Shown: positions 1-10,769, counted from the stretch's first letter. The stretch: DNA of 64,000 bases from Cryptomeria japonica (GCF_030272615.1 NC_081406.1:211952997-212016996), one strand, 5' to 3'. Made by a program: numbers and translations. The notes: a model not told the origin generated them from the letters alone.

Positions 1-100
1 CCTGCTGCAAAAAATGAATCCACTATGAAATGCCCCCAAGAAAGAACACTTGAAGGGAAATAAACACATAATAGAAGATAGAGAAAAAGAGGGATCTACC

Positions 101-237
101 AACAGTGGGTGGGCCAATATGATGTGCAGTAGAGGATGTCTGCATGTTGTGTGTTACTGACATTGCAGTCAGCAATACAGGTGGGGATAACCACTGATGG
201 GGCACCGACAATATTTGCACCAGAACATTGACAACAC
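101..237 (-). pseudogene. Possible downstream exon of the SET-like gene
   Basis: On the minus strand a pyrimidine-rich stretch ending in TTCAG at about 238 precedes an open stretch that runs to a GTAGATCC donor at about 100. It lies downstream and on the same strand as the SET-like exons at 552-10146, so it may be a further exon. The reading frame that follows in phase from the last good exon meets a stop here, while the other two frames are open. It may therefore be mis-spliced by me, or not an exon. I recognise no domain. Confidence 0.2.
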
Positions 238-551
238 CTGAAGAATAATACATTAAATATATAAAACATTAAATATATGAAAAGTGCAAGCATTGTAAAA
301 AAGGATGAACCTTTATTATGAACATTGATAGTATCAAGTATGATGTATTTTGGGTACTCAAAGTGATTAGCCAAAAAAATTGTCATCACCTAAAGTACAT
401 GCAACACCCTGATCATGGCCACCAATTTCATGAGGATGCATAAATTGTTGTAAAAACAACACATATATATTTTAGTTAATGACATAAAAGAGTATAAAAT
501 ATAAACCATTATTGAACTTTTGTTCTATTTAAAGCTTTCATTACTACTTAC

Positions 552-588
552 TTGCAAGTTTTCTGTTGTCCAAATCAATTTTTGCACC
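552..588 (-). pseudogene. SET-like gene, exon C, distal part after element 1
   Basis: This is the short remainder of the exon at 9011-9215, cut off by insertion of element 1. When the insert and one GCACC copy are mentally removed, the frame passes through the break without shift and ends in codons for TTENLQ just before a strong plant donor, GTAAGTAG, at 551-544. The in-phase join and good donor are the evidence that element 1 landed in a real exon. Confidence 0.5.
584..588. repeat. Target site duplication GCACC, left of element 1
   Basis: GCACC sits directly before the left LTR and again at 9011-9015 directly after the right LTR. A perfect 5-bp match is the expected footprint of an LTR-element integrase and fixes the element ends. 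Confidence 0.9.
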
Positions 589-916
589 TGTGTGGGAGAA
601 AAAGTGACACTAAGCAAACATGCCCTAATCTCACTTTCAACCACACACTTGTGGAATACGAAAGAGCCTAGAGGTATCACACAATTGGCGACTTCTTCTT
701 GTGGAAGAGAGAGCCACGGGCTACCTATTAGGATTTCTATTCCTTTGTTATAATTGAAAGATGAAATGATGCAAGTTCAATCCCTAACCCCAAAGTGCAA
801 GTATGAACTAATAACAAGATTACAGAATTGAACTTAAATGATGGAAAGCTGTAAATACAAGGATGAGACAAGAATGCAAATGCATACCCGGAGTTAAAAT
901 CTGAGTGAAAATGTTC

Positions 917-946
917 AGGACGGGGGCGCGGGCGCCACTGTCCTGA
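917..946. repeat. GC-rich inverted repeat in LTR
   Basis: AGGAC and GTCCT arms flank a G+C-rich core containing GGGCGCGGGCGCC. The same block recurs in the right LTR near 7670-7700 and, altered, in the solo LTR near 37748-37778. It sits beside the 30-bp GC-rich minisatellite and stands out sharply from the AT-rich surroundings. Confidence 0.6.
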
Positions 947-1022
947 ATCTGCCCCTGAAACTGCTCCGAAAACTGTTGTTTTGCACTCTGGAAAAGCTGT
1001 CAAAAATGCTGAAAATACTATC

Positions 1023-1091
1023 TGTCAGGAGGACCAGGGCGCCCAGTGCCCCTGTCCCAGGGACCAGGGCGCCCCACGCCCCTGTCCTGGT
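1023..1091. repeat. GC-rich minisatellite, about 30-bp unit, 2 copies
   Basis: Units beginning GGACCAGGGCGCC and ending CCCCTGTCC repeat in tandem. The element 1 left LTR has two, the right LTR (7782-7874) has three and the solo LTR (37852-37942) has three, so the array varies between copies of one LTR family. Confidence 0.75.
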
Positions 1092-1700
1092 CTTTTTCTC
1101 TGAGATTTGGTGTGAAGTTCGGTCTCCGTCTGCTTCTCCCGGATCTGCAACCTGCGGCGTCATCCGAGTCCCGAAACCTGCACTTATATCTGAAAAGGTG
1201 TTTCGGCGGCTATATAGGGTTTTGCCTTAGTCAAACCCCCGCTTGGGTGATTTCCACCTCCACGAATAGCCAAGTTGTATTGTAAAATGTATTGTGTGTG
1301 CAGACCTAGTGTGTGTGCAAGGTCCTTAAATGCAAGAAAGCAAACTAGAGCAACCTAGAAAGTAAACCCTAATTGCTTGTAAATGATAATGTAAATGCTC
1401 TAAATCAAGATGCAAAGTGATCTAAAGCATGAATAAAGGATATATTGAAGCTTATGCAAAGACATGAAAACAACATGAAATCATACCCAACCCCAAGGGA
1501 GGAGTACAAGCCAATCTTCAGTCGGTAATTTCCTATTGTTCTTCAATGTCTTCCAAGCCCTAAATGGATGAATGAATTTGATAAGTGCTTGATAGAGGAA
1601 TGTTGAATATTGTTGAAGTCTTCAAAGATCTTCTCTTTCGCTGCATAAAAGGTCCTCCAAAGCCAAAATTCCGATCCTTTCAAATGAAGAAAGAGAGCTC

Positions 1701-1710
1701 TTATATATGA
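1701..1710 (-). promoter_or_regulatory. Likely TATA box of the element 1 LTR
   Basis: On the minus strand the sequence reads TCATATATAA, followed by GAGCTCTCTTTC. The same box occurs at 8486-8495 and 38554-38563 in the sister LTRs. It is the best candidate for the LTR core promoter; this is inference from sequence only. Confidence 0.5.
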
Positions 1711-2225
1711 AACCCTAGGTCGTAAATTCGTATTTTGGCCAACCTAGAGATTGAATATCCCACCAATTTCTTGGGGTTAAGCTTTATTTTATGATTGGAT
1801 CATGCTCCCAAAATTTCGGGAAAAATGTCCGGGACCATGTGCACCGGGCGCCACGGTCCCGACAACTTTTCACCAAATTTTCAGAGCCGTCGGATATGAT
1901 GATTTTAGAGAGAATCCCGAAGTTACAGGTGATTTCGAGATGTTTTGGCCCCCGAAATCAAGCCCCCAAGTTCGAAATAGGACCTAATTAGGGTTTTTGA
2001 TTGAATGATGTATTGGAAGAATAAAATGAAAGGGGCACACTTTAATGAAAGGGCCCAACTTTATGATGTGGGAGATGATGAAATAGAACCTTAGACCTAA
2101 TTAATTTGATTAATTAAGTGCTCAAGGGGAAATGCAATGCAAAATGTAAAATGCACTAAGGCGGGTGCTAAACTAGGTGTGAAATTGTACCACCCTAGCA
2201 AGTGTGTACAATTTACGACACTACA

Positions 2226-2245
2226 TTTAGCCCCCACTTTAGCGG
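2226..2245 (-). promoter_or_regulatory. Polypurine tract of element 1
   Basis: On the minus strand CCGCTAAAGTGGGGGCTAAA abuts the 3' LTR exactly where plus-strand priming is expected. It resembles the purine tracts of elements 2 and 3. Confidence 0.75.
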
Positions 2246-3809
2246 TCATATGAACACTACGTGCATATGCAAGATAAAGTACAGAAAAGTAAACATTATT
2301 TGAAAAAGGATATATCCATAAGTCTGTTGAACGAAGCCCCCAGCGGTATCTGCAGTACACAGTTAGGAACCGCACCCTACAAAACACACGTTAGATCACA
2401 AAATCACCTAATGCTTACTAAGGAAGGTGATGAAAATTCGAGGGTAGCTATATGCCCCCCCCTGTTTCGGCTTGCTAATTTTAGTGAGTTGAAACAAGGT
2501 ATCATGTTTACCACTTCGAATTGTTAAAGAATATTGATGACAAATGCTCACAAGAAGATTTGATATGAGATCAAAAACTAATGGAGAATCATTTGGTAAG
2601 AAATAGGACTAAATCTCAATTCCAACACAACAAAGAGTGTGAGGATTTGAGAGTTCTCTAACACAAGATGAAGGATGTAAACATGGACTTCTCGCCCCTA
2701 GATCTTGTCTAGGTGATCCATGGGAAAAGGACATGGAAAACTAGCCCCTAGAGTCTGTCTAGGTGATCCATGAAAGGGAGGAGAGTGAGAAAGTCTAGCC
2801 TTATGCTGTTAGTTCCACTCAACCTCGTGCATGTGTGTGTAAGTGAGGTTAGAAGCATCTCATAGGAGTCTATGCCCAAGTATGCTACAACCTGTATATG
2901 TATAGTGCAAAAGCGTGACATCTTGCTCTAAGAGTCTGTGCTCTGGTTCTGAGAATAATCAGCTTGCATAAAAGAAAAATGGAGACATCTCGCTCTAAGA
3001 GTCTGTGCTCTGGTTCCGAGAATGACCCATTGCTCAAAAAGTGTAATGTTTATGTCATAAGCAAAGTAGAACAAGGATACCTACCTTCATCACAAAAGAA
3101 GATACCCCAAAAATGTAACAATGTCATAGATCCAAGCAAGAGAGTTTTGCACTCTTTAAGCAAGGATAAGATAGTTGAAAAGGGATATCTTGTAGTATGT
3201 GTAAAGGAGATCCTTAGAGGAGAAGAGATCTTTGTACAAAAGACATCTATCCCAAAGAGGAATTGTCTTAGACAAATATAACATCTTCTAGAATAAGACA
3301 AAGAAGAGAATAAGAATGCAATACTTCGTTCTTTTGCGAGGTGAAAGTGATTCTTAATGAAGGATGACACTTTTTTTAACCCAATTGGGAGAGTGAATTC
3401 ATTATAGATGTATTTTACCAAGTGCAAAAGAGGTTGTAGTCAAGGACTTACACCTCTTGTAAGAGAGAATCCTTGAACCAACAACAACAAATGCATACAA
3501 GGAATAACATCAAATAATAAAGTTCACACCATCCACGGAATAGGAAAAAGTGGATCCTTAGATAAAAATAAGGAAAGATCATTGCCTCAATGAGGACTTA
3601 CACAATCTTCTAGGAAGAGATTTGGACATAAGAAAAAGAAGAGATGTATGAAATCACTCTTGTCCCCATAGGAACAAGAAAATTAGGCTATTATGTTGCT
3701 TCAAAAAATATGATTGCACTTGAAATTGTACCATCATGAATGACAATGAGCCCCCAGTAAATGAGCTACCAATGTCACATAATGATGAGCAACATAATAG
3801 CCATTAATG
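2246..3809 (-). other. Element 1 3' non-coding region with short direct repeats
   Basis: No coding homology is visible. It holds a duplicated block around CCCCTAGA..GTCTGTCTAGGTGATCCATG (about 2696-2722 and 2744-2772) and a duplicated block TCTAAGAGTCTGTGCTCTGG (about 2927-2947 and 2995-3015, period near 68 bp). The plus-strand open frame at 2964-3281 runs across the second repeat and has no support as a gene. Confidence 0.6.
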
Positions 3810-5747
3810 TTATTTAAAGACATGATAGATTGAATGAGGTATTTGAATATGACACGCTAAATGCTCAACTATAAGTGAGATCAAAAATATGTATAAAATG
3901 ATAAAAATTGAAGAAGAAAAATCACAAGAAATCTTAGAAGAGGGATGAGTGTAATTTATTAGAGCCTTATCCCTGAGGAAAAGGACTTTATGATGAATAG
4001 GAGATAAAGATTCATAAGTGGATTTAGAAATTTGAGGGGAGTCATAAAGACATTTGTTCTTCGCCAAGATTTCCTTATGAGGGGAATGAGAGTTGATAGA
4101 AGTAGAAGATGATTTAGTTGAAGTGAGGTCATCACTACTAAATATAGCATTCACATTAAGAGATGGTCTTTTAGATGCCTTAGTGCATTTGCAGGGATTA
4201 TAGCCAAGTCCAAAGGCATAATTGTGAAAATTAGTCTCTAGAGGAACTTTTATCCCTTGTTCATGAGCACCACAACCATTTCCATGATACCCATGCTTAG
4301 AAAAAATGCGAAAACCACGACCATAACGATCAGCCATTTCAGGAAGAGAAGGTGGTTTTTCATAAGACAAAGAATCAAACTCTTCATAATTAGAGGTGTG
4401 AGGAGAAGAAGTTTGAAAAGCGGCCACAAAATTATTGCTCATAGGTTCAAGTAAGACTGATTGATTTTTAGTTTCTTCCTTTTCTTTAACTTTAAGCGCT
4501 CTAGGAGGAACCCTATACTCACCTACAATGGTGGGATTAAAATCAAGAGATCCCCAATCATCTTCTACGAGAACCTTCTCAGGATCAAAAGCCTTTTCAT
4601 GTGTAGACTCAAGTCGAGAAGGATCTTCTTCAGGAGCTTTAGACTCATCCAAAGAATTTTGATTATCAGAGGGTGATGATTCATCCATAGGTATCTTGTT
4701 TAATGAGTCATCACTAGAAGAGGAAGGCTTAGAAGAACTCCCTTTGGAAGTAGATGTTTGCAAACAAGCCTGAAGTTTAGTATCACCTATCAAGGTATAT
4801 GTCTTATTGTTATAAATGAATTTAACTTGTCTATGCAATGTAGAGGGGACAACTTGCATACCGTGAATCCAAGGTCTCCCTAATAACAAGTTGTATGTTA
4901 GACTTCCCGACATAACATGGATAGGAGTAGGCAAAGTAACAGGTCCCACTGTGACGGGTAAGGTGATAATACCTAATGAAGACTTAGCCACATTATCAAA
5001 GCCTCGAATGGGACGAGAGTCAGGCTCAATAAGGGATGTATCCACATTCATCTTATGCAATAGATTAATGCTACACACATTAAGGCCAGAGCCATTATCT
5101 ACTAGTGTTCATCTTATAGCCGTGTCATTTATGATAACCACAATCATCAAGGGATCATATTGTTGTTGAATTTCACTAGTAGGCAACTCATCTTGGGTAA
5201 ACACAATTTGAGCTTTAGGATTCATCATAGAGTCAACTAAAGACACTATATTACTAGATGTATTAGGTGGAGGAACATTCAAATCTTTCAAGGCATCTTG
5301 TAACATTCCATGATGAGCGGAAGAAGTTTGGATCAAATCCCAAAGGGATATCTTAGCAGGGGTAGCTTTAAGTTGTTCTATGAGATCATATTCCTTACCA
5401 AGAACTTGTGAAATACGAGGAGCTTGAGGAAGAATAGGTTGGGAAGGAGGAAGTGAAGTTGGAATAACTGGAGGAGGATTAGGTTGCCTATTGTTTCTTG
5501 TGTTATAGGTATGGGCAACCGCATGATAACTCTCTCTAGTCAGTTGCTTAGCATATTCATAAGGGCTCTTAGAAGAATAACCTCCTTGCACAGTAATAAT
5601 AGGTTTCTTAGGAGTGCAAAAAGAATCATTAGCATAACCACCTTGAACCACTAAGATAGGCTTATTTAAAGGTTGAGAATTTTGAGAAGAACAAGCACCT
5701 TGGATAGTGAAGAGAGGTTTGTTAGGTGTTTCATTCACACGTATCAA
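3810..5747 (-). pseudogene. Protease plus G-patch-like frame of element 1
   Basis: One minus-strand frame runs from 5747 to 3810, broken once by an in-frame TGA at 5109-5111. The N-terminal part has three copies of a KPI..VQGGY motif, then a linker resembling element 2 (ATPAKISLWDL against KTPAQISILEL). Next comes a retropepsin-like core with LVDNGSGLN around the active site, then LLGRPWIHGMQVVPSTLH, matching LGHPWIHAMKTVPSTYH in element 2. The C-terminal part has a G-patch-like stretch (YGRGFRIFSKHGYHG). The product would be a structural or processing polyprotein with no polymerase. The TGA sits where element 2 has arginine, so a CGA to TGA change explains it. The start overlaps the upstream frame by four bases. 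Confidence 0.7.
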
Positions 5748-6904
5748 ATTGATTGAGGATGGTTCAGAGGAATGAACAAAAGTGTTGGAAGAATTATGAT
5801 AGTCTTCTCTTGCACTAAAATCTTATCATGGATTAAATCAATTTTAGGAGAGAGACAAGGAATAGGCATTGATGTTCTAGTAGGAAGAGTAATACTAGGA
5901 AAGGTCATATCATCCTTTATCATCAAAGGATCTACATGGGGAATAAACTCTCTAGGAGAAGGATCAACATTACTCTCTAAAGTCTCACTTTTGAGAGGGA
6001 GATCTTTGAAAGAAATGTTAACCATCTTGCTTTGAACTAGGGTTTCCTTATGAGTAGAACCAAGTTGAGGAGAGGGAGATGCTTTATTTTTAGAGGGAGA
6101 ATAATTGATATTCAAGGAAGGTGAGAAACTATCAAGGGAGAGAGAATAATCTACACCTTCTTCTAATGGTTCATCCCAAATAGTGAGGTTGTTGAAAGGA
6201 ATGTTTGAAGTATTGTCAATTTCGGGAGAGGAGATAACATTGTTTATTAATTCCTCATCCTTAGGAGGGAGAGCATCAATAGATGTGTTAAACTCAGCAG
6301 ATGTGTTAAACTCATCCTCTTTCCTCAAAATATGTTCAATATGGTCTTTAGGGGAGAGAGAATTAAGGAAATTGCTTATTATTTCATCTTCTTTTTCTAA
6401 GGGATGCTTATGGGTAAGACAAACTTTAGGAGAAGGGTAAGCATTTATCATTAATTCATCATCTCTAGTGGGAATTTTATTAGAAAAGGAAATGCCATCA
6501 ATAGGAAATGTAGGGATCATGTCATCTTCTTGCACAAAAGGATCCTCATGAAGGGAGTGTTTTTTAGGAGGAACATGAACATATTTCTCCAAAGATTCAC
6601 GCTTAGGAAGGAGATCTTTGAAAGAAGTGTTCATAACCTCTTGTTGCACTAACATGCCCCCATTGGAAGTACCAACTTTAGGAGAAAATAATTCAATGTC
6701 CATCAATACCTTTTCACTTAGAGAGGCATCATGGAGGGAAGGTGAAGTAACATTAAGAAAGGTGTTTATGATATCATTCTCTTCCTCTAGGATAGCTAAA
6801 TAGGAAGGGCACATTTTAGGAGAATTATCAAGATCACTCTTAAAGACTTCATCCTTAGAGCATGGGAGAGTCTCAAAGGGATTAGTAGAAACTATTTTAG
6901 GCAC
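5744..6904 (-). CDS. Repeat-rich hypothetical frame of element 1
   Basis: This is a 386-codon minus-strand frame beginning about 415 bp inside the primer site. I recognise no domain. It is acidic and rich in Ser, Pro and Lys, and is built of degenerate internal repeats: units such as MNTSFKDLLPKRESLE and VNISFKDLPLKSETLE, or LEEENDIINTFLN and LEKEDEIISNFLN, recur at intervals of tens of residues. It occupies the place where gag lies in an autonomous element but has no gag core. Its stop overlaps the ATG of the next frame (5744-5747), so the two could be linked by reinitiation or frameshifting, or an indel may have split one frame. Function unknown. Confidence 0.5.
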   Translation of the reverse strand: MPKIVSTNPFETLPCSKDEVFKSDLDNSPKMCPSYLAILEEENDIINTFLNVTSPSLHDASLSEKVLMDIELFSPKVGTSNGGMLVQQEVMNTSFKDLLPKRESLEKYVHVPPKKHSLHEDPFVQEDDMIPTFPIDGISFSNKIPTRDDELMINAYPSPKVCLTHKHPLEKEDEIISNFLNSLSPKDHIEHILRKEDEFNTSAEFNTSIDALPPKDEELINNVISSPEIDNTSNIPFNNLTIWDEPLEEGVDYSLSLDSFSPSLNINYSPSKNKASPSPQLGSTHKETLVQSKMVNISFKDLPLKSETLESNVDPSPREFIPHVDPLMIKDDMTFPSITLPTRTSMPIPCLSPKIDLIHDKILVQEKTIIILPTLLFIPLNHPQSI

Positions 6905-7320
6905 TAAAATGTTGTTATAGATGGGGGGAGGTTATTTAGAAGAAGGAAAAATTGAAACAAGGGAAGCCAACCCATTATCACATCTATGAAATAAATGCAT
7001 CATGACAACAATTTTCCTCTTTCAAATGATAACACATGCAAAATAGAAGGAAATGTTCAATTTTAACCAATGCAAGCACTTAGAATGTAGATTTAGAAAA
7101 TGAAATTTATGATTCAAATGAGTTCCTCAATCAGATTTGAAATTATTGATCCAAATTAAGCTATCCACAAGTTTAACTTTGAATTGAAAAATTAGGGTTT
7201 TAGCAAAAATTTCCTCTAAATTTTTGAATCTTGCAAGAAATTGAAACTTGTAAATACAAATTTGAATTTGAACTAGCATAAACACCCAAATTTGAAAACA
7301 TAAATTAGAGAAGATTGGAG
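6905..7320 (-). other. Element 1 leader
   Basis: AT-rich untranslated stretch between the primer site and the first frame. I see no gene or repeat of note. Confidence 0.6.
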
Positions 7321-7338
7321 TTCACGTCGGGTTCACCA
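7321..7338 (-). promoter_or_regulatory. Primer binding site, tRNA-Trp-like
   Basis: On the minus strand TGGTGAACCCGACGTGAA lies three bases inside the 5' LTR. From memory this is complementary to the 3' end of plant tRNA-Trp. The same site occurs in element 2 at 12420-12437. Confidence 0.75.
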
Positions 7339-7341
7339 AAA

Positions 7342-9010
7342 TGTGTGGGAGAAAAAGTGACACTAAGCAAACATGCCCTAATCTCACTTTCAACCACACA
7401 CTTGTGGAATACGAAAGAGCCTAGAGGTATCACACAATTGGCTACTTCTTCTTGTGGAAGAGAGAGCCATGGGCTACCTATTAGGATTTCTATTCCTTTG
7501 TTGTAATTGAAAGATGAAATGATGCAAGTTCAATCCCTAACCCCAAAGTGCAAGTATGAACTAATAACAAGATTACAGAATTGAACTTAAATGATGGAAA
7601 GCTGTAAATAAAAGGATGAGACAAGAATGCAAATGCGTACCCGAAGTTAAAATCTGAGTGAAAATGTTCAGGACGGGGGCGCGGGCGCCACTGTCCTGAA
7701 TCTGCCCCTGAAACTGCTCCGAAAACTGCTGTTTTGCACTCTGGAAAAGCTGTCAAAAATGCTGAAAATACTGTCTGTCAGGAGGACCAGGGCACCCAGC
7801 GCCATTGTCCCAGGGACCAGGGCACCTAGCGCCCCTATCCTGGTAGGACCAGGGTGCCCCACGCCCCTGTCCTGGTCTTTTGCTCTGAGATTTGGTGTGA
7901 AGTTTGGTCTCCGTCTGCTTCTCCCGGATCTGCAACCTGTGGCGTCGTCCGAGTCCCGAAACCTGCACTTATATCTGAAAAGGTGTTTGGGTGGCTATAT
8001 AGGGTTTTGCCTTAGTCAAACCCCCGCTTCAGTGATTTCCACCTCCACGAATAGCCAAGTTGTATTGTAAAATGTATTGTGTGTGCAGACCTAGTGTGTG
8101 TGCAAGGTCCTTAAATGCAAGAAAGCAAACTAGAGCAACCTAGAAAGTAAACCCTAATTGCTTGTAAATGATAATGTAAATGCTCTAAATCAAGATGCAA
8201 AGTGATCTAAAGCATGAATAAAGGATATATTGAAGCTTATGCAAAGACATGAAAACAACATGAAATCATACTCAACCCCAAGGGAGGAGTACAAGCCAAT
8301 CTTCAGTCGGTAATCTCCTATTGTTCTTCAATGTCTTCCAAGCCCTAAATGGACGAATGAATTTGATAAGTGCTTGATAGAGGAATGTTGAATATTGTTG
8401 AAGTCTTCAAATATCTTCTCTTTCGCTGCATAAAAGGTCCTCCAAAGCCAAAATTCCGATCCTTTCAAATGAAGAAAGAGAGCTCTTATATATGAAACCC
8501 TAGGTCGTAAATTCGTATTTTGGCCGACCTAGAGATTGAATATCCTGCCAATTTCTTGGGGTTAAGCTTTATTTTATGATTGGATCGTGCTCCCAAAATT
8601 TTGGGAAAAATGTCCAGGACCATGTGCACCGGGCACCATGGTCCCGACAACTTTTCACCAAATTTTCAGGGCCGTCGGATATGATGATTTTAGAGAGAAT
8701 CCCGAAGTTATAGGTGATTTCGAGATGTTTTGACCCCCAAAATCAAGCCCCCAAGTTTGAAATAGGACCTAATTAGGGTTTTTGATTGAATGATGTATTG
8801 GAAGAATAAAATGAAAGGGGCACACTTTAATGAAAGGGCCCAACTTTATGATCTGGGAGATGATGAAATAGAACCTTAGACCTAATTAATTTCCTTAATT
8901 AAGTGCTCAAGGGGAAATGCAATGCAAAATGTAAAATGCACTAAGGCGGGTGCTAAACTAGGTGTGAAATTGTACCACCCTAGCAAGTGCATACAATTTA
9001 CGACGCTACA
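7342..9010 (-). repeat. Element 1 right LTR (5' LTR)
   Basis: This copy of about 1.67 kb is nearly identical to 589-2225, with one extra unit of the 30-bp GC-rich minisatellite at 7782-7874 and a TATA-like box on the minus strand at 8486-8495. The low visible divergence points to a fairly recent insertion relative to element 3. Confidence 0.92.
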
Positions 9011-9215
9011 GCACCCTCTCTCGTATCTCATCAATCTGAGGCTCCATGGATACCAAAGAAACAACCTCTCTACTAATTCTTCTAATAGACTTTTTTATCA
9101 ATTCCATAGGGTTTGTAAAATTTACAGGGTCATTGTCACTCGATCCTATTGAGTCCACATCCTTAGAGAGGTGCTCAGGTACTGCAGCTCCCTTTCCCTT
9201 TCCCCGAATATCTGT
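9011..9215 (-). pseudogene. SET-like gene, exon C, proximal part
   Basis: The exon begins after a clear acceptor (TTGTCACAG, 9224-9216) with TDIRGKGKGAAV and stays open to the element 1 insertion point, where it resumes at 588. It contains a basic then acidic linker and a possible helical segment (MELIKKSIRRISREVV). It follows exon B in phase. I recognise no domain in this part. Confidence 0.5.
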
Positions 9216-9329
9216 CTGTGACAAGAATATCATTAACAATTACAAAATTAGTCTAAAACACTCAAAAAAAGAACATAATAATGTAATAGTTTACTTCTAT
9301 CTAATTTGTACAATTACAATGAGGTTTAC

Positions 9330-9392
9330 CTTCTCGGTAGAAGTGTCATGACCTACATCCCTGTTTGCGCTATGTGATGGATCCATGTCGCC
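9330..9392 (-). pseudogene. SET-like gene, exon B
   Basis: A 63-nt exon (21 codons, phase 0 at both ends) between acceptor TTTGTCACAG and donor GTAAACC. It encodes GDMDPSHSANRD and a short tail. The matching phase with the exons on both sides supports it. Confidence 0.5.
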
Positions 9393-9524
9393 CTGTGACA
9401 AAGAAAAAATATAAAAACGTTAGCAAAATTAAACCAATAGACTTAGGAAAAAAATTCATAATAAACTGGTATATTGGAGTCATTAATTGGAGGTTGGTTA
9501 ATTTAAATGGTATATAGTACATAC

Positions 9525-10146
9525 CACCCCCATGATAGTAAGTTTGTTTGTATCTATACGATTCAAATTATAATTGATTAGCAACTCTTCCCCTGCACTT
9601 ATTGATTTTATCGCACTTACGAATACATGATTTCCCTCGTGCGCCTTAAATATTCAATTGGGTTGTTTATTAGTTGAACCAGGTCGCGTACTATTTATAA
9701 AACCTGCAATCTTCCCTGTTGATTTTGGCCTTCCATCAATGCATACAACCACTCGTTTATTTTGATCATTATCTTTTTGTTGTATATAATTTGTTGATAG
9801 TACTTACCTACACATACTTTTTTTATATCAAACAATCTACATCCAATTATTGTAATTATAACAAGGTGTGACAAACTCCATCAATTCAACAACTTTTTGT
9901 AACAAACCCTTATGTCATCCATGGAAAATAGGCCCAAACCATTTAACAACAAAGGTGCTATGCGATATATCCTATTGTTAACACAAAAATTGGTGTTTAT
10001 TGGAGGAAGTTCCTTGGGTACCCATTGTTTCTGTAGATGTTTGTACCTCAAGGGCACCTCAATGTCACCTTTGGTCTCATCATCATAAGAACATGACCCC
10101 CCTTGAGCAAGGAAGACACATCTGACAAATACCTATTTGATGGTAC
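9525..10146 (-). pseudogene. SET-domain-like exon A
   Basis: On the minus strand an acceptor (GGAGTACAG) at about 10147 opens a stretch of about 620 nt ending at donor GTATGT (9524). It encodes pieces in the order of a SET domain: GLGLFSMDDI (the N-terminal G-x-G motif), then GKIAGFINSTRPG followed by KQPN (the RFINHSCxPN-like motif), then SAGEELLINYNLNRID (the GEEL..DY-like motif). SET proteins are usually lysine methyltransferases. Here the NHSC core is replaced by NSTR, and the exon has a stop after YKKLLN, another before the IFKAHEGN segment and at least one frameshift between, so it is broken. It lies downstream of the CACTA transposase on the same strand. It could be captured host coding sequence, a second gene of the transposon, or an unrelated neighbour. 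Confidence 0.55.
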
Positions 10147-10764
10147 CTGTACTCCATAAAATAAGAGAGTTAGTTGGTAATGAGAGAGATATTTTGCAAA
10201 TGAGGGTAATGTTGATGAATAATTTGGCCCTAAAGTTGATGTTGAGATTCAAATTTGAATAAGTCCAACTGGGACCTCAAGTGTTGATAACTGTATTAGA
10301 TTTGCTGCTAATGTTGAGGTTTGAAAAACTGAGGAAGTTTGTTTTCCAAGTAATTTAAAAAAAAACTATTTCTATAGGGTGTATTGACTTATACATGTCG
10401 ATCCACGAGACTATGAAGGATCCTAGTCAAAGGGGTTTAGTTTCCTACACATGTAATTCAATTATCTTATATTAGCTAAAAATTACATAGTACACAACAT
10501 GGACAACATGAACTTTGTAGACAAAAAGAGTATTAAATAAAAAAAAGATGTTGTCATCATAACCATTGTAAATTTTTTAATTCCTTACATTTACTTTATG
10601 TAGACTATGCAGGATCCTCAACTAAAGGGTTGATGATGTCTGTAGTCAATGACATGTTCCCACCAAGGGTGACAACATCACACATGGACTATACATGAAA
10701 TCAGCACCATCAATTGAGCATCATAAGCATTACATTTGTAAGTTGATATACAATAAATACATAT
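10147..10764. other. Spacer of the broken CACTA locus
   Basis: AT-rich sequence between the SET-like exon and element 2. In the ancestral order it joins 26038-26454. I see no coding homology. Confidence 0.5.
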
Positions 10765-10769
10765 GTATC
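10765..10769. repeat. Target site duplication GTATC, left of element 2
   Basis: GTATC here is repeated perfectly at 26033-26037, directly after the right LTR. Confidence 0.92.

Larger units (their letters stand above)
589..2225 (-). repeat. Element 1 left LTR (3' LTR)
   Basis: This copy of about 1.64 kb matches 7342-9010 almost base for base. It has a TATA-like box on the minus strand (TCATATATAA at 1701-1710) and a GC-rich minisatellite near 1023-1091 with two units, where the other LTR has three. That difference accounts for nearly all of the 32-bp length difference. Short open frames inside are not genes. Confidence 0.92.
589..9010 (-). mobile_element. Element 1: non-autonomous Tat-like LTR retrotransposon
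   Basis: The element is about 8.4 kb, lies on the minus strand, and is bounded by two long, highly similar LTRs and a perfect GCACC duplication. The ends read TGTGTGGG and GCTACA on the plus strand. The order on the minus strand is LTR, tRNA-Trp-like primer site, a repeat-rich reading frame, a protease and G-patch-like frame, a purine tract, and LTR. There is no reverse transcriptase, RNase H or integrase, so it must have been copied by proteins in trans, plausibly by a relative of element 2, whose protease region is clearly homologous. It inserted into an exon of the SET-like gene. Confidence 0.9.

Noticed and set aside
976..1285. Overlapping open frames in the element 1 LTR
   Set aside because: GC-rich minisatellite keeps stops rare by composition; the same frames break in the sister LTR.
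2964..3281. 105-codon plus-strand open frame
   Set aside because: Lies antisense in the element 1 non-coding region across a short direct repeat; no homology recognised.
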